Below are positions 34,352 through 43,943 of a DNA stretch of 64,000 bases, one piece after another. Origin of the DNA: Poa pratensis (lineage: Eukaryota; Streptophyta; Magnoliopsida; Poales; Poaceae); contig CAMZMU010000020.1 in assembly GCA_947311845.1 (NCBI GenBank), positions 33,929,946-33,993,945 of the forward strand, read 5' to 3'. Position numbers and translations under genes: made by a program. Position 1 is the stretch's first letter; every line of letters begins with the position of its first letter. The notes under the pieces are model-generated. The model saw only the letters and a program-made list of their open reading frames with translations. It was not told the DNA's origin and did not search any database.

Positions 34352-35391
34352 GGAACTGCAGGGAATTCGACCAAATGGCGACTGACTATGTGATACGACT
34401 CAAGAGGAATGGCCCAGCACCTGCTCAGCCCATGCCTGCACCCGTACCACAGCCGAACGCTGTGCCCGCTCTCATGGCGCCACAGCCGCCACCGCAACCC
34501 GCACCACAGCCTGCTCCAGGCGCAAATCTCGCAGGTGCCATACAACCTGTGCTACGGGCGGAAGATGATCAATATCCACAGCCCCACGGGCAGATGTACA
34601 TGATACAAAAGGGTCGCCCCTCTAACAGGCAGCAAAAACTAATCACTCGACAGGTGAACTTGGCTGTCATGGCACCTCCAGCCGTGCCCGAATTTCTGAA
34701 GGGATCGGAAACCATCATAAGCTTTAGTCGAGAGGATCATCCCCCAGCTGTAGCTCGACCAGGGCATGCGGCTCTGGTACTCGACGCGCAAATAGGAGGC
34801 TACGCCATGACCAAGGTCTTCATGGATGGAGGCAGCGGCATAAACATCATCTTCGCGGACACGCTCCGCAAAATGAACAGGTCAGTCGAAAACCTCCCAA
34901 AATCTTCAAATACCTTCCACGGTATCGTTCCTGGCAAAGCAATTAGCCCAGAAGGCACCGTACAACTCGACGTTACGTTCGGGGACGTAAGCCACTTCAG
35001 GACAGAGTCGATTGAGTTCGAGGTCGTCGACTGGAAATCACAATACCATGCTATTCTTGGTCGCCCGACGTTTGCTCGATTCATGGCGGTGCCACACTAT
35101 GCGTACCTCACGCTGAAGATGCCAGGACCAAAGGGAGTCATCACTGTCCGTGGAAACTTTCAAAGGTCCGATGCTTGCGACCGCGAGTTCAGCAAAATCT
35201 CCGAGATGTTCGGGGTGGAGGAATCACTCGCTGACTTAGCGATTACCAACGACCGCACACTCCTTCCAGAGCATAAGAAGTTGGCAGTCGACAGATCCTT
35301 CAATGCTACAAATGACACAAGGTCGCATCAGGTGCACCCGACCGATCCGTCCAAGACAGTCAACATATCTTCGAGCCTGCCTATCGCATAG
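34282..35391 (+). CDS. Gag end and aspartic protease of element A
   Basis: Starts inside the gag nucleocapsid region (MDDWCRFH), passes a Pro/Ala/Gln-rich linker (residues 45-85), then a retroviral-type protease whose active-site motif is VFMDGGSGINIIF, the DGG variant usual in Tat elements. The flap/second half includes NTFHGIVPG and YHAILGRPTFARFM. The frame ends with TAG at 35389-35391, and the same frame is open again straight after it into reverse transcriptase. The protease would cut Gag-Pol into working proteins. Confidence 0.88.
   Translation: MDDWCRFHLFKGDDGKLRSNHTLRNCREFDQMATDYVIRLKRNGPAPAQPMPAPVPQPNAVPALMAPQPPPQPAPQPAPGANLAGAIQPVLRAEDDQYPQPHGQMYMIQKGRPSNRQQKLITRQVNLAVMAPPAVPEFLKGSETIISFSREDHPPAVARPGHAALVLDAQIGGYAMTKVFMDGGSGINIIFADTLRKMNRSVENLPKSSNTFHGIVPGKAISPEGTVQLDVTFGDVSHFRTESIEFEVVDWKSQYHAILGRPTFARFMAVPHYAYLTLKMPGPKGVITVRGNFQRSDACDREFSKISEMFGVEESLADLAITNDRTLLPEHKKLAVDRSFNATNDTRSHQVHPTDPSKTVNISSSLPIA
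35389..35391 (+). other. In-frame TAG between protease and reverse transcriptase (element A)
   Basis: Context ATCGCA TAG GAAGGCG. The frame before and after is open for hundreds of codons. Element B has TAG followed by GAAGGCG at the homologous position. Confidence 0.85.
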
Positions 35392-38300
35392 GAAGGCGCG
35401 CTCGTCGAATTCCTCCGTGAGAACTGGGAAATATTTGCGTGGTGTCCAGCCGACATGCCAGGTATTCCCAGGGAATTCGCCGAGCACTCTCTCCAATTGT
35501 TTCCAGATGCAAAGCCAGTCAAGCAAACGATGCGTCGAATCTCCGGCCCAAAGCGAACCGCAGTCGAATCCGAAGTCGACCGGTTACTCGCAGCAGGATT
35601 CATTAGGGAAATCAAGAAATCACAATGGGTGGCCAACCCTGTACTCGTAGAAAAGAAGCATACAGACATCCTTCGGATGTGCGTGGATTTCACAGCGCTG
35701 AACAAGTGCTGTCCAAAGGATCACTTCCCGCTACCCCGGATCGATCAGATCGTTGACTCCACCGCCGGATGCGCACGACTCTCCTTTCTGGATGCTTACT
35801 CAGGTTATCACCAGATAAGGATGAAGCAAGAAGACGAAGAAAAAACGGCGTTCATAACCCCACTCGGGGTCTACTGCTACACAACTATGCCCTTTCGGGC
35901 TAAAAAACGCGGGTGCAACATACCAGCGCATGATGCAGGACTGCCTCAAAAAGCAAATTGGACGCAACGTCCAGGTCTACGTTGATGACATTGTCATTAC
36001 CACAAGGGAAGAACGCACACTACTCGACGATTTGAGGGAGACGTTCGCAAACCTCAAACGCTTCCATATCAAGCTCAATCCTAAGAAGTGTACGTTCGGC
36101 GTTCCAGCCGGGCAGCTCTTAGGGTACCTAGTCTCTGCTCGTGGAATCGAAGCAGACCCGAGAAAATACAGGCCATCCTCACCATGCAAAGGCCTTCAAA
36201 GCTTCATGATGTGCAGAAACTAGCAGGACGAGTAGCGGCGCTCAGTCGATTCATCAGCAAACTGGGTGAAAAGGCTCTACCATTCTATCGACTGATGAAG
36301 AAGGCGGACAAGTTCGAGTGGACGCCAGAAGCTGAAGCAGCCTTCACAGATCTCAAGCGGATCCTCACAAGCCCTCCAATCCTCGTCGCACCTAAGGAAC
36401 GGGAACCACTCTACCTGTATGTCTCGGCTACAAACAGGGTGGTGAGCACCGTACTGGTAGTCGAACGCGTGGAGGAGGGGCACATCCAAAGCATACAACG
36501 TCCAGTCTACTACCTGAGCGAGGTTCTCTCCATATCAAAACAGCGGTACCCGCACTATCAAAAGCTGGCATACGCTGTATTCATGTCCTCAAGGAAGCTG
36601 ACACACTACTTCACCGAGCATCCGATTACCGTGGTAAGCAACTCAGCAATCGGTGATATACTCACAAACCCCAATGCAACGGGTCGAGTGGCAAAATGGC
36701 TCATCGAGCTGGCTCCAAGAGATATCAAGTACGAGCACCCGAAGGCTATCAAAGCACAAGTCCTACCCGACTTCACAACCGAGTGGATAGAAGCCCAATT
36801 ACCTGGAGCACCAGACGTGGCCAATTCCTGGACCATGTACTTCGATGGGTCCAAGAAACACGAAGGCGCAGGCGTCGTCCTCATATCACCAAAAGGGGAC
36901 AAGCTACGTTATGTTTTGCAGATGGGATTCAAGCTACCCTCCAATAACGAGGCTGAATACGAGGCTCTGATCCATGGCATGCGGATGGCAAAGGCACTCG
37001 GGTGCACTCGACTGATGATCTACGGCGACTCCAACCTCGTGGTGCAGCAAACAATGAAGGCCTGCGACGCAATCGCGGACAACATGATCGCTTATCGCGA
37101 TCTGTACAACACACTAGAGGGCAGCTTCGAGGGCTGCGAGTTGAGGCACATAGGAAGGGAAAGCAACGAAGAAGCAGACATGCTAGCCAATCTTGGCTCA
37201 ACTGGCGCACAAATTCCACCTGGTGTCTTCCTCGAGCGTATTGAACACAGATCTATCAAGGAGAAACGAGAGCCTCCTCCGTCGACTACGCCACCCAAAA
37301 GCAAAATGCCTAGCACAGAGGACCCCCCTGTCGAGGTATTTCTCATTGAGCCAACCTGGACTCAACCTTTTCTGGCTTACATACTCCGTAGCGAGCTACC
37401 AGATGACATAACCGAGTCCCGACGCGTGACTCGAAGATCAAAAGCATACACCGTTATCAACGGCGAGTTATACAAGCGCAGCATATCAGGTATGTTCCAA
37501 AGATGCATCGCACTCGAAGATGGCCAAGCCATACTTCGAGACATTCATGCAGGTACCTGTGGGCATCACGCCAGCAGTCGATCACTCGTAGCCAAAGCCT
37601 TTCGCGCAGGGTTTTACTGGCCTACAGCACTCAAAGACGCGGAGGACATAGTCAAAAGGTGCGTCGGCTGCCAGAAATTCGCAACAAGGCCGCACGCACC
37701 CGCATCGGCGTTGAAGACTATACCGCTGGCCTGGCCTTTCGCCCAATGGGGGCTCGATATGGTTGGGCCACTCAAAAAATCATCGCATGGCGGGCATACT
37801 CACCTACTGGTGGCAGTCGACAAGTTCACAAAGTGGATCGAGGCGGTCCCCATCACAAATTCGACTGCTACTACGGCAGTCAACTTCATAAAGAGCATCA
37901 TCTACCGCTTCGGTGTCCCAAACAGTATCATCACTGATAACGGCACAAACTTCACGGCTGAGGAGTTCAAAACCTTTTGCAAAGAGCAGGACATTACGCT
38001 CAACTACGCATCCGTGGCGCATCCACAATCCAATGGCCAAGTCGAAAAGGCCAATGGACTTGTGACGAGTGGGATCAAGAAGCGCCTCCTGGTGCCACTC
38101 AAAAGAGCTGCGGGTGCTTGGGTCGAAGAACTACCATCTGTGCTATGGAGCCTACGCACAACTCCCAACACTTCTACGCAGTTCACCCCATTCTTCATGG
38201 TCTATGGTGCAGAGGCAATTCTGCCATCAGACGTAAGGTTCAACGCCACGAGTTGAAGCATACAATGAAGAAGACGCGAAGAAGCACTCGAAGACGCAGT

Positions 38301-38589
38301 CGACTTGCTCGATGAGGCGCGCGACACGGCCTTGGCCCGCACAGCTGTTTACCAGCAGGACCTTCGCAACTACCACAGCCGTCGACTGCGCACCAGGTCC
38401 TTCGTCGTTGGCGACCTGGTTCTTCGACTGAAGCAAAAGAAGGTGCACAAGCTCGCTTCCCCATGGGAGGGTCCCTTCATCATCACGGAGGTCCTTGGTG
38501 GAGGCGCATATCGACTGAAGCACGCGAAGACAGGCGAACCCTCTCACAATCCGTGGAACGTTGCGCATCTGCGCCGTTTCTACGCATAA
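35392..38589 (+). pseudogene. Reverse transcriptase, RNase H, second RNase H and integrase of element A
   Basis: Order: RT (LVEKKHTDILRMCVDF, AYSGYHQI, catalytic YVDD near 35985), RNase H (YLYVSATNRVVS...RPVYYLSE), second archaeal-type RNase H (WTMYFDGSKK, NNEAEYEALIHG, YGDSNLVVQQ), and integrase with zinc-binding HH/CC (CGHHASSRSL...CVGCQKF) and the D-D-E triad (GLDMVGPL, ITDNGTNF, SNGQVEKANG). The C-terminus ends GEPSHNPWNVAHLRRFYA; no chromodomain is seen. Frame changes lie near 35895 (extra T in a T-run), 36165 and 38255. All catalytic residues that can be checked are present, so the element was recently active or the frameshifts are sequence errors. Confidence 0.9.
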
Positions 38590-38802
38590 AGTGCTCACAG
38601 TCATACAATGTAATAGGCTATATGTCGGATGGCTGCAGGTTTCAGACGCGCTCTTTTCCTTACCAGGGTACCTAAGGGGACTGGAAGGTTTTTAATGAGG
38701 CGGCCTGCAGCCTAACATTCAAAAGAGGAATAAAATCAATGTTCCTTCGACTCCTTTGTGGCTACCACCTGCATAATTCATACCTTAACCGCACCCGAGA
38801 CC

Positions 38803-39006
38803 CTCGGGGGCTGCGTAACAAGGATCCGAACAAAGAACATAAAAACTTTGCAGCCGCACTCGAATACTCGGGGGCTGCACAGTCATCGGTTCATAACCAA
38901 CACATATTTCACAAACCCCGCTCGATTGACTCGGGGGCTCGGCAAAAAATCAAAGTATACAAACTATACAATATACAAAGAGTCAAAAATTACACTCGGG
39001 GGCTGC
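38803..39006 (+). repeat. Four polypurine-tract-like motifs downstream of integrase (element A)
   Basis: CTCGGGGGCTGC or a close variant at 38803, 38867, 38930 and 38995. The true tract next to the 3' LTR is CTCGGGGGCTAC at 58818-58829, and another copy is at 58213. Extra tracts could prime additional plus-strand synthesis; this is inference. Confidence 0.8.
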
Positions 39007-39337
39007 CCCCTATACAAAAATTGCACTCGCAAACCATTCTAATCCTCAGCTCGTCTTTTACGGGCAGCTCGGGGCCGCAAAGCTGTTCGCGAGTGCACTC
39101 GATCAGTGTCTCCGCAGCTTGGATCGTGTCATCCAAGTCTTTTTGCTCGAGAACCTCTCCGGCTGCAGGTGTCCGCAACACCAACCTTGGTTTTCGACTA
39201 CGCATATACGCCATTGCAGCGTTGGCTCCAATTACAAGTCTTTGAGACAGCAACTCTCGAATGGGATTTGTTTGGCGGAAGATGTTCAACACAGCACGAA
39301 TCCCTTGTGGTTGTGGCCCCGAAGGAAAAAGAGTCTC
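38990..39337 (-). pseudogene. C-terminal exon of the downstream antisense gene of element A, split by B
   Basis: Minus-strand frame from TLFPSGPQPQGIRAVL at the B junction through LVIGANAAMAYMRSRKP to a stop at 38990-38992. Joining 54078 to 39337 across one copy of the GTCTC duplication keeps the frame (CLNE followed by TLFPSG), so this is the end of the gene whose earlier exons are at 54078-54567. Function unknown. The stop falls at the edge of a polypurine-like motif. Confidence 0.7.
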
Positions 39338-40522
39338 TGTCGGGGGAGTATCCCGGGTAGGGTCAAGGCTTGGCATAAGGTGGTGTTCGAAGTTGTGCCG
39401 AGGTACGGAAAGGGCCGACCTGTTTGGGCCTGGGAAGTCCGAGCTTCATCTTGACCTGGAGAGTACAGGCCGACCTATTTTGGCCCAGAGGGGTCCGAGG
39501 TATACTGTTGGCCAGGGCCGAGGTTCACTGTCCGAGCTATGTTCAGCCGACCTAACTACCTCAGTGCAGTGGTTTGTGTTGTGAGTGCAGGAGAAGCTGT
39601 GGGAGGAAGTAAGATCCGACCTGGTAAAGGAGATTAAGCGCAAGACCCGAGGTACGGAGCCCGTCACATCCGTGCCGAGCTAACCGAGGTGGTGGGCTGT
39701 AGGTCGGGCAGGAGTCAATGCTCCTGTCACTTCCAGCCGGGTACAAGAGCGCCTGACACGGGAGCGTCTGTCAAGGAGCATGGCAGAGGCGTGCTCCGGG
39801 TTCGGCGGGCCTGCACGTCTCTGATCGCTGACCACGCGGGTCTGGGAAAAGGCTACGAGGTAGCTCTGCCAGGCCACGTCCTGTCTCGGTCAGAGGGGAC
39901 ATGCTAGTTCTGCCGTTAGGCTACAGGAGATGGGCAAGCCACGTCTTGTCCCTGACCGAGGTACGGTGGTACGGTGGTGACCGTTGCAGAGGCATGGCAA
40001 CAGTGTTCTGCGAGGGGCACAATGGTAACCCGGCTGGCCTATATAGTGGGCTTCACCCCCTCCTGCTAGAGAGGATCCAAGATCGAAGAGAGACCCCCCC
40101 CCCCGCGCTGGAACTAGTTGATCAAGAGAGAAAGAGAGAGAGAGAGAGGAAGCTCGGAACACCCCGGAAACACCTCGGACTCAGCTCGGAGTGCCTTCTT
40201 CCTCCCGTCTAGCTCCATCTTTACCTCAAGTTCTCACCTTTGTAGCGTCATACAGCTCGAGGAGCAGCTTGTACTTGTCACTCTGAGCTATACACTGGCT
40301 AGGATAGTGCTGCAGTAGGGGTGTTACCTCCACAAGAGGGCCCCGAAGCAGGGTACATCGTGGTGTGCTTTGTGTTCTTGCTTTCTTGGTTCTTCGTTCG
40401 TGTTCTTGCGTGTTCTTGCGTGTGCACTTCTTGAGTGCATAAACCCTCCCCGGATTCCCCCAACGACCATTCGGCCCCATCTTAGCCATACCTATGGCAT
40501 CTGCCGTGATCCCACCACGACA
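39338..40522 (+). repeat. 5' LTR of element B (1185 bp)
   Basis: TGTCGGGGGAG...CCACGACA. TATATAG at 40040-40046 is the likely core promoter. Downstream are a C-run near 40090 and a GA microsatellite at about 40122-40150 that differ in length from the 3' LTR. Confidence 0.94.
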
Positions 40523-42699
40523 GTTGGCGCCCACCGTGGGGCAGATTGAGGCGTTGGAGGGAGTTTTCATCCGGACGGGCTCAGGCGAGCGTGTTCTTTC
40601 CGGGCTTGTCGCCAAGATCGGAGAGTTCACCTTCATCAGCGACAACGCGGGGTGTTTCGCCGGCAAGCCTTTCCCCGAGGACGGCTTCACCATGATGCTC
40701 GGCAGCTTCGTCACGTACGTTGCTGTCGAGGTTGTTCGCGGGTACCCGGAGCAGGTGCTCGTGGACGACGAAACTCCTCTCCTCGCGGCTTTAGGTCGGC
40801 GTATCACTCGCCCCGAGAGCTGCGTAGAGGTGATGATGACAGGCCCGGTTGACGCCGTTGGCAAAGTAGATGCCAGCCAGTCCAAGGCAGCCGAGGTTGC
40901 TAAGGTGAGATCTGCAAAGCCCAGGCTAGAGAAGGACTTGCCTGGCACCCCAGAGCTGCGGGCCGAGGTGCGACCCTGGTAGAGATAGTGGATACACTGG
41001 CAGACCCAGTAAATCCAGGAGTGGACATAGTAGTGACTGTGGCCGACCTAGAGGCAAAGCGTGTCCTGTTGCAGAAGGAGGCTGTAGCAATGATAACAGC
41101 TAGAGATGAGTTCAATAGAGATCTGCGCGAGTACAATGCAGCGAATGGCTTCACCCCGGTAGCGGTTGATACACATAGGGGAGCCGAGGTGCGGCAGAGA
41201 GGCAAGGGGCTCAACGATGAGATAAACAGGGAGGCTCGACCTACCACCTCGGCTAGGAGTGGGAGTCGCGTGTCAACTGGAAGGCCGGTGTATAGTTCCC
41301 CTGCTAAGAACCTCAGAGCTGCCGAGGCAGGCAGGGCCGAGCTATCCGGATTATCTGGAGATGCATGGCGTGCGCAGCAGAAGCGAGTCAATGAGTTAGT
41401 ATATGTGGCTAACCAGCAGAATGAGGCTCTCCGCAGAGCATATGCCGGGGCTGGTGATTCAGAGATGGTTTATTCAGCTAGGCCAGTCAGTCAGGTGTCC
41501 AAGGGGCAAGCCTCGTCTCCACTCGTCGGAGGAGCCGATCGAGCCCGGAGTGTCACCTCGGGTCAGAACCAGCAGCTGCAGATGTATGATCCAGTCCTAG
41601 CAGCAAAGCAGAAGGTGGGCCAGGGCAATGCTAGCCGAGCTAAGGGAAACCCCGGCCCAGGCAATGCGAGCCGGCTAAGGGTAACTCCGGTCAGGGAAAT
41701 CAGAACGGCGGTCAAGCAGCATCGGCTGGCCGAGGTAAACCACCTCCGCCCCCGAGGTATCAGCAACAACCTCGGCAGCAGGGGCAATATCAGCGAGAGC
41801 CGGAGTATGTTCAGCAACCTCAGAACGTCGGTCAAGGCGATGACCGATATGATGATGGAGACTCGGCCATGGCACGAGCTGGATACCACAGAGTGGATGG
41901 GGCGTTGGGACCTCGGATAGGAGGTCGGATGTTAGCTCCAGGCGATGTCCGTAACAAGCTGGATAGAATCTACTTGTCTGAGCAACTGGAGGAGGAAGGC
42001 CCTCCTGGTCCGGCGTGTTTTGGACCTCGGATCATGAAGGAGCCACCACCACCAGTATCTCAGTTCCAGTTAGGTCGGAACACCAAGCCATACAATGGGA
42101 GCACCAAGCCACAAGATTGGCTGACAGATTATGTATCCTCGGTGCACATTGCGGGGGGCAATCGCCGATGGGCGGTCCGGTATCTCCCGCACATGTTGGA
42201 AGGTCCAGCTCGGATCTGGCTGAATAATTTGCCGGAGTATAGTATCAACTCCTGGATAGACTTGGAGCTGGCGTTTAACAGCAACTTTGCTAGTACATAC
42301 AAGAGGCCAAACCGACCTCAGCTCCTGGCGGCATGTAAGCAAGATGATCATGAAACTGACCGAGAATTCTTAACTCGGTGGAGCAATGTTCGGAATTCCT
42401 GTGAAGGAGTGGTAGAGGCACAGGCCATTTCCTGGTTTGCAGATGGTTGTCGACATGGCAGCATGCTGTGGCAGAGGCTCCAGAGAGATATGCCGAGATC
42501 CCTAGCAGAAACAATCCGGGTTGCAGATTCTTATGCCCTGGGTGATCCGATGCAGCCAGCAGCAGAGGCAGGAGCACGTAACAGAAGGAGGGAGCCAATA
42601 AACAACCGGCTCGGACCAAGGTGTAATGACCGTCAGGAGTTCGGACAGAAGAGGAGGGAGCCGGACTATCCATACCCTCCAACCAAGTTGCAGCGGTGA
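40494..42699 (+). pseudogene. Gag of element B with a long N-terminal part, disrupted
   Basis: An open frame begins at ATG 40494 inside the 5' LTR, crosses the PBS and runs to 40982. It continues in another frame from about 40975 to 41920, where it has a basic, Ser/Gly-rich stretch. The capsid core at 42080-42540 has YLPHMLEGPARIWLNNLP, RPQLLAACKQ and EFLTRWSNVRNSCEG (Retrotrans_gag). Frame changes lie near 40975 and 41870, and at 42696-42699 the next frame overlaps the stop. Translation starting in the LTR would need a transcript start upstream of 40494, which fits the TATA at 40040. The first 160 residues match nothing I know. Confidence 0.72.
40525..40541 (+). other. Primer-binding site of element B
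   Basis: TGGCGCCCACCGTGGGG, two nucleotides after the LTR; same TGGCGCC type as element A. Confidence 0.78.
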
Positions 42700-43943
42700 A
42701 CCCGGATCAGCCCGGAGCTGGAGGTGTCCAGAGGCCAAAAATCAATGGTCCGGCATTTAGTCCGAACCCGGAGCCACCCATGACCTATGAATTAATGATA
42801 GATGGTCCGTGCTGTTACCATACGACTGACCCGCGCAAGCCAGCCAACCATTCAACCCGGCAGTGCAGCTGGAACCGCAGAATCAGAGAAGAGGGGGCAA
42901 GGGCCGGAGGAATCAGAACAGGACCACCACCTCAGAGATTTCAGCCGAGGTCCCACCCTAATCTGTCCGGAGCAAATGTTACCCCGATAACCACTGCACC
43001 TCTTCCGAGGCCTGCAGCAGCAAGACCCGTGAATGTTGTGAATGTCCGAGGTAATAACAACAACAATGGTGCCGGACCAAGTCAGCAGTATGAATACCCC
43101 GGAAATGACTATAGAGAGGTTCATGCGAGCTATGTGGTCTTTGTGACCGAGCCCACTGACAAGAAGAGCGTGCAGAGGCGTGCCATGGAGGTGAATGCAG
43201 TAATGCCGGTGGTGCCGACCTATATGAACTGGTCTGAGCAGGAGATCACTTGGAGCAGAAAGGACACACCTCGGATCATGCCGAGCCCTGGAAAGTATGC
43301 CCTGGTGGTAGATCCAACGTTGTGTGGGCCTACCAACAATGTGAGGTTCACCCGAGTTCTGGTGGACAATGGCAGTGCCATCAACATCATGTACCGAGAC
43401 ACAATGGTGAAATTGGGCATCTCGCCTAATCAGTTGATGCCAAGCAGTTGTACTTTTCATGGGATTGTGCCCGGCGTTTCCTGTGCACCCATGGGCAAGA
43501 TATGGGTGGATGTAGCATTTGGAACCAAGGAAAATTGCCGAGTTGAGAGTATCGAGTTCGAGGTGGTGGACTTGGAGAGTGCATACCATGCACTGCTTGG
43601 AAGGCCGGCTTTGGCCAAGTTCATGATTTCCACCCATGTTGCATACCTGAAGATGAAAATGCCAGGGCCTAATGGATCATATCCATCTCGGGTGACTACA
43701 AGCGAGCATTCAGTGTGCCTCGGCGGGTCTAACCTGGCCGAGTCTTTGGTGATCGCAGCCGAGAAGAAGAAGCTGCATCAAGTGGTGGCAATGGCGCAGT
43801 CAACACAGCTCGGCCTGTCCGGACTGATGAGCCCGGACTCAACTGCGGCGTTCGAGGTACCCAAGGAGACCAAGAAGATCCCCATTGACCCGGAGCACCC
43901 AGAGCATGTGGCCATCATTGGGACCGGGCTAGGCGAGAAATAG
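42696..43943 (+). CDS. Gag end and aspartic protease of element B
   Basis: Begins with the Cys/His nucleocapsid-like segment PCCYHTTDPRKPANHSTRQC, then an Asn/Pro-rich linker, then the protease with VLVDNGSAINIMY (DNG in place of the usual DTG/DSG, against DGG in element A), TFHGIVPGVSC and YHALLGRPALAKFM. The frame has no ATG at its beginning and needs gag upstream. It ends with TAG at 43941-43943, and the same frame continues open into reverse transcriptase. Confidence 0.87.
   Translation: MNPDQPGAGGVQRPKINGPAFSPNPEPPMTYELMIDGPCCYHTTDPRKPANHSTRQCSWNRRIREEGARAGGIRTGPPPQRFQPRSHPNLSGANVTPITTAPLPRPAAARPVNVVNVRGNNNNNGAGPSQQYEYPGNDYREVHASYVVFVTEPTDKKSVQRRAMEVNAVMPVVPTYMNWSEQEITWSRKDTPRIMPSPGKYALVVDPTLCGPTNNVRFTRVLVDNGSAINIMYRDTMVKLGISPNQLMPSSCTFHGIVPGVSCAPMGKIWVDVAFGTKENCRVESIEFEVVDLESAYHALLGRPALAKFMISTHVAYLKMKMPGPNGSYPSRVTTSEHSVCLGGSNLAESLVIAAEKKKLHQVVAMAQSTQLGLSGLMSPDSTAAFEVPKETKKIPIDPEHPEHVAIIGTGLGEK
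43941..43943 (+). other. In-frame TAG between protease and reverse transcriptase (element B)
   Basis: Context GAGAAA TAG GAAGGCG, at the same protein position as in element A (before EG.L..FLREN). The only shared downstream codons at nucleotide level next to it are GAA GGC G. Confidence 0.85.

Noticed and set aside
38305..38589. Chromodomain at the integrase C-terminus of element A
   Set aside because: The end matches the plain C-terminus of Tat integrases (WEGPFIITEVL...RRFYA); no chromodomain aromatic motif is visible.
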